From Strongyloides papillosus (lineage: Eukaryota > Nematoda > Chromadorea > Rhabditida > Strongyloididae), in the NCBI GenBank assembly GCA_005656395.1, contig SRSI01000038.1, positions 186,001 through 250,000 of the forward strand: DNA of 64,000 bases. The letters run 5' to 3'. Of the stretch, positions 60,141 to 64,000 are shown piece after piece (position 1 is the stretch's first letter; each line of letters opens with the position of its first letter). The position numbers and the translations under genes were made by a program. A model generated the notes under the pieces. That model had not been told where the DNA came from and ran no database searches. It was given only the letters and a program-made list of their open reading frames with translations.

Positions 60141-60968
60141 TGATAAAGACGATTAGAAAATGAACTTAATGGCATGAATCTTAATTCTATTCATGCTCTA
60201 TTATCTCCTACTTTTTAATACACAATGTTATCAATAAATAGTATTTCCAGTTCTATTATTTCTACTTTTGAATACCGTGTTCATACTCTACTTTACGTAC
60301 TTTAATTGCTTCAAGTGCCACAACTGCCTCTTTACCAAATGTCATGAAACGTGTTCAGCAACAAACTATGGAAATCCAATGACAAATTTGACAGGATAAT
60401 CTATCACAACTCCACTTTCCTTAAAAAAACACTCCTGTGATGCCTTCAAACGAACAAAATTCAATTTGTACTTTCTCATTATTATTTGAATTGGACATAA
60501 CATGATAATACTTTAAAAACTACCAAATTTTTATAATATATTGGAAGAGCCAAAAAATACCAATAAAGATCCTAAAAGAGATTCTATCGCAAACAAGGGT
60601 ACGTGTATTGTATGGAAGCAGAAAAAATTTACCTGTATTGAAGAAAGTTTAACAACTCATATGTGCTTCAACATGTCTTGTTCAATTGTCACATAGTTTT
60701 CTCAAAACCTGCTATCAAAATTTTACAAAAACGTAAAAGTGAAAATTATATTCAATGCATGACTCAAACATCTTTACTACTCTGTCTGGTAAATTGCCTG
60801 GTGTTGTTTTTTTATTATAAAAAAAATGTGATTGAGTCGTCATTACTTCAAAAAATTGTTTTGTATCTTGTTGAACGATACCACAACAAAAAAAATGAAT
60901 GGAACTGCTCTAAAAAATATGTCTATCTTGGGAAATACTTTAGAGGAGGCTGCTCAAGGACTTCCTAA
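60141..60968 (+). pseudogene. Possible gene relic
   Basis: Short protein-like pieces occur in different frames: near 60150-60220 (ENELNGMNLNSIHALL), 60290-60380 (TLRTLIASSATTASLPNVMKR) and 60663-60968 (101 codons). The sequence is Ser/Thr-rich then helical. No family recognised. It could be a decayed counterpart of the unknown gene that follows the first kinase, but this cannot be shown by eye. Confidence 0.25.
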
Positions 60969-62860
60969 TTTATAGAAAATTTTATTCACAAGATATTTTA
61001 TATGCATTAATTAAATTAGTTAATCTGCTTTTTACTTTTATATGAAATACTTAAAATGATAACTATAATATTGTTAAATAATAATTTTTTATTGTAAATG
61101 AAATAAATTCTTAAAGATAAAAGTTTGGAAATATTTTAACATGAATTGAGCTTCCTTTTAAAGTTTTTATATTTATTTTTGGTTTATTACTTTTCTTACT
61201 TTAACAAATGTATATATTAGATGAGTTTAAAAAAACCTTTATATACAGTTAAAAATATATCATATCTTAATTTAAGAATATTGTTGCATAAGAGTAAAAC
61301 AATTTCAAATATTGCATTGTGCAAAAATTTAAGAAAATTCTGAACATTTTTTTGATATAAAGTTACTTTTAAAAAATGTATTATTGAAAGATATTGTAAC
61401 AGATTATGTTTTTTTACTGCATAAAAATAAAATTTATTAAACCTTGTTTAAAGTAATAAATTGTAAATTCTAATCTATGTAAGACAATATATTATAAATA
61501 TAAAAAATATGACATTCAAGAGTTCTAATTTTTAATATTTTGAAGCTATAAATAGATAAATTGAAAGTTTTCATTATACAAACCTTTTACTATTATGTTT
61601 TTCTATATTTAATCACTAGAATAAGAATTTTTAATATGCAAATTTCTTATAATGAGAACACAATTGTATTGAGAAATAGGAAAAAAATCAAATGTTAATT
61701 GCACATATTGAATATGAATATTATATTGACACAATATAAATTTTCATACAAAATTATATAGTAAAGAAAAGATAATATGATTGAATTTAATAACATTTTT
61801 TATTGTAAATTAAAACAATTAATTGAATTTTGTAAAACAATTCACCATGATTTTGTATAATGAGATCAACTGTTCTCAATATACAAATCATATATAAAAT
61901 GTAAGAAATGAGAACACATTTTTTTGTGTGTAAGATTCATATAAATTTGCAACCGACAGTTATGAAAATATTACAATTTACTATCTGTGATTGAATACAA
62001 TTTATTGATGTGACCAAATTGATGAACGGATCTTTAAATCATCAATTGTATATAAAATATTATATTTTTTTATTGTTTTTTTTGTTTAAATATCTTGTAT
62101 AATCAATAATTTTCGAAAATTATATGATTATTTAATATATACTTTCGTTAAAACAAAAAATTTTTAATCAGTCATTATTAAAAGTCAATTTCAAACGTCT
62201 CAGGATATAAATTTTCTCTACACAAATATACTTTTTTAAAAATCTTAATAAAATACGAAATTATACAGAAACTTTGCTAAACTTTCTAACATTATAAGTA
62301 AATAATTTATTTTCTAAACTTTTGATGGCATTTGTACATATTAACAAGCCTTTTTATCACTTTTTTATTTCACTTTAACAATGGTTAATGCAACAACTTC
62401 ATTAAAATACCATGACAAAGATTTACGTTGTTTCTAATTGTAGAAATTATGAGAAGGACAGTAAATTAGTTGAAGAGGGGTAATGGAAAAATGATTAAAC
62501 ACAATTAAAAAAAACTTTTATTTTAGAATTTATAAATATTATTAACTATATTATATGAATATGTTTAATTATCCTTGATATGTTAATTAAAAGTAACAAG
62601 TTTACTATTTTAAAAGTCATAAATATCATTTTAATAAAATATCAATATATTATTTTATCATTTTGTTATATTCTTTTTTTAATAATTGTATAGTAGCTTT
62701 TTTCTTAAAATTATATATGATAATTTGATATATTACATATAGACAAAATATTAAAAATGAAATATGCAATATATTAATTTGTCTAGGTTAAAAAGAGTCA
62801 TCTTGTACAGTGCAAATATCAATAAATGACGGGTTCGAAAATTACCCTTTTTGTTTTCTG
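60969..62860. other. AT-rich non-coding stretch
   Basis: Nothing supported on either strand. Confidence 0.35.
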
Positions 62861-63446
62861 TGTAAATTTTTTTCATAAATGTCTTTTAAAGATCATCTTT
62901 AAAAGTCAAACTTTTTAAAAGTTATAAAATAATATAGATTTTTATTTATAGTAAAAAAATAACTTTTACATATTTTAGTTTAAAATAAGAACGAATACTA
63001 AAATAATATTTTTGTATAATAATACTTTGTGTGAGTAAATAATTACTGCTTTTCTTTATTATTGTTGTAAAATTTTTAAACTTATTGTTGTTAATAGATT
63101 GTTTAGAATAATTATCTTTATTAAAACATCAATAATTTTACACGAAATTGACTTTTAATAGCATATTTTATAAAATAAAAAAACAAGTTATGATCTAAAT
63201 GGGCATAATGTCATAAAAAATATCAAAATTAAAAAAAGTAACATTATTTTAAAAAGTTAAACATATATATCTTTGTAAAAAACGGCAAAATATATGCGAC
63301 AACTCAATATTTTGTGTTGTTTAAAAATTTTTGCTATTGCTTGATAATTTTAAAATTTGAATAATATTCAATTTTTTAAAATGGTGGGACATTTTTTTGC
63401 ATTATAGATAGATTTGTCAAAATTTGTCCTTTTTTTTCTGTGTGTA
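62861..63446. repeat. Right-end repeat of the K2 block
   Basis: Starts near TTTTCTGTGTAAA and ends TTTTCTGTGTG at 63446, followed by TA. It is similar along its length to 4980-5520. Its outer 65 bp are the inverted counterpart of 51239-51303. Confidence 0.5.
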
Positions 63447-63455
63447 AAGATAGGC

Positions 63456-63653
63456 TGAATTAATTAATGAAGTTAAAAGAAAAATATTTTAATATTAAAA
63501 GCTAATACAAGAACTGGCGTTGTAGAAGTATCACATGAAAGTAGCCGTTACAGAATTCTTGGAGAAAACATTTTAAGTGCTACAATGAATCTTGACAGGA
63601 TGGTTGACAGGATAAATGATGCTGAAAAAAAAAGTAGAAAATATGAAAGATAA
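63456..63653 (+). pseudogene. C-terminal exon of an unrecognised gene
   Basis: A first open piece (AELINEVKR, from 63456) is followed, after a break, by an open stretch 63477-63653 ending in TAA (TGVVEVSHESSRYRILG, MNLDRMVDRINDAEKKSRK). Composition is clearly protein-like. In the absence of the K2 block it would lie just downstream of the exon at 51190-51238 in the same frame. No family recognised. Confidence 0.4.
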
Positions 63654-64000
63654 TACTGGATGAATTTATTAATTTTAATCAGTTGTTTAATTATTTAAAA
63701 AGTTTTTTACTGGTTGTTTATATTTTTTTATGTATTTTTATCTTGTAATAAATAAAATTTTATTATTTTTGTAAATGGTTTTTTTATTAATTTTATTTAT
63801 AAAGTTTAAATTTATGATTGAGTGGAAAATAATACGTTTTCCTATAAACCAACATAGGACATTCTTTTATAAACCAAACCAGTAATTTGTATATGAAACT
63901 TGCACATGATTTTTTTATAAAACCAAAACGTGTAGAAAGGTATAAACTGCATAATATCAGTTTATGCAAAAATGCATGCATTTTTTTACATCAAACCGCT
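63654..64000. other. AT-rich end of the window
   Basis: No gene supported. A minus-strand frame at 63793-63981 has low-complexity composition. Confidence 0.3.

Overview
The window looks like AT-rich animal (invertebrate-type) nuclear DNA. The evidence is a eukaryotic tRNA-Glu gene, small GT-AG introns (41 to about 600 nt), Ty3/gypsy-type LTR elements, a LINE, and MULE- and tnp2-type DNA transposase genes. Nothing identifies the species. Almost every coding stretch belongs to, or sits inside, a mobile element, so this is a repeat-dense locus of elements nested in one another.

Layout. 0.46-3.47 kb: a frameshifted LINE on the minus strand. 4.19-4.26 kb: tRNA-Glu(TTC). 6.14-33.13 kb: a MULE transposase gene cut in two by a 25-kb nest of LTR elements. 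Element A (6992-32279, 4-bp target duplication CATT) interrupts the MULE gene. Element C (13554-18537, minus strand, duplication ATGTC) interrupts the integrase of A. Element B (22946-32258, duplication TTAT) sits inside the 3' LTR of A. The duplications fit at every level, so the order of insertion can be read directly. A and B are related gypsy-type elements primed by tRNA-Gln. Both carry a membrane-protein-like module inside Gag-Pol and spliced genes on the opposite strand. C and D are a second, very compact family with 134- and 143-bp LTRs. Their start codon is formed across the LTR/primer-site junction. Their ordinary RNase H looks catalytically dead, and an intact second RNase H lies after the integrase.

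34.35-50.08 kb: element D (duplication TCTAT), whose reverse transcriptase is split by an 11.1-kb insert (about 36001-47119). The insert holds an intron-bearing tnp2-like transposase gene (minus), an unrecognised gene (minus), a four-exon VRK-like protein kinase gene (plus), a coiled-coil-type unknown gene (plus) and a small F-box-like gene (minus). About 51.2-63.4 kb: a second block of 12.2 kb bounded by related inverted ends, with a truncated zinc-finger/tnp2-like gene and a broken VRK-like kinase gene. The repeated pairing of a tnp2-like transposase with a VRK-like kinase is the best candidate here for an undescribed system: a large DNA transposon that carries a protein kinase and other cargo.

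Most genes carry frameshifts or stops. B (2177-aa Gag-Pol) and C (1467-aa polyprotein) are the exceptions: both have open polyproteins, identical LTRs and intact target duplications, so they probably moved recently.
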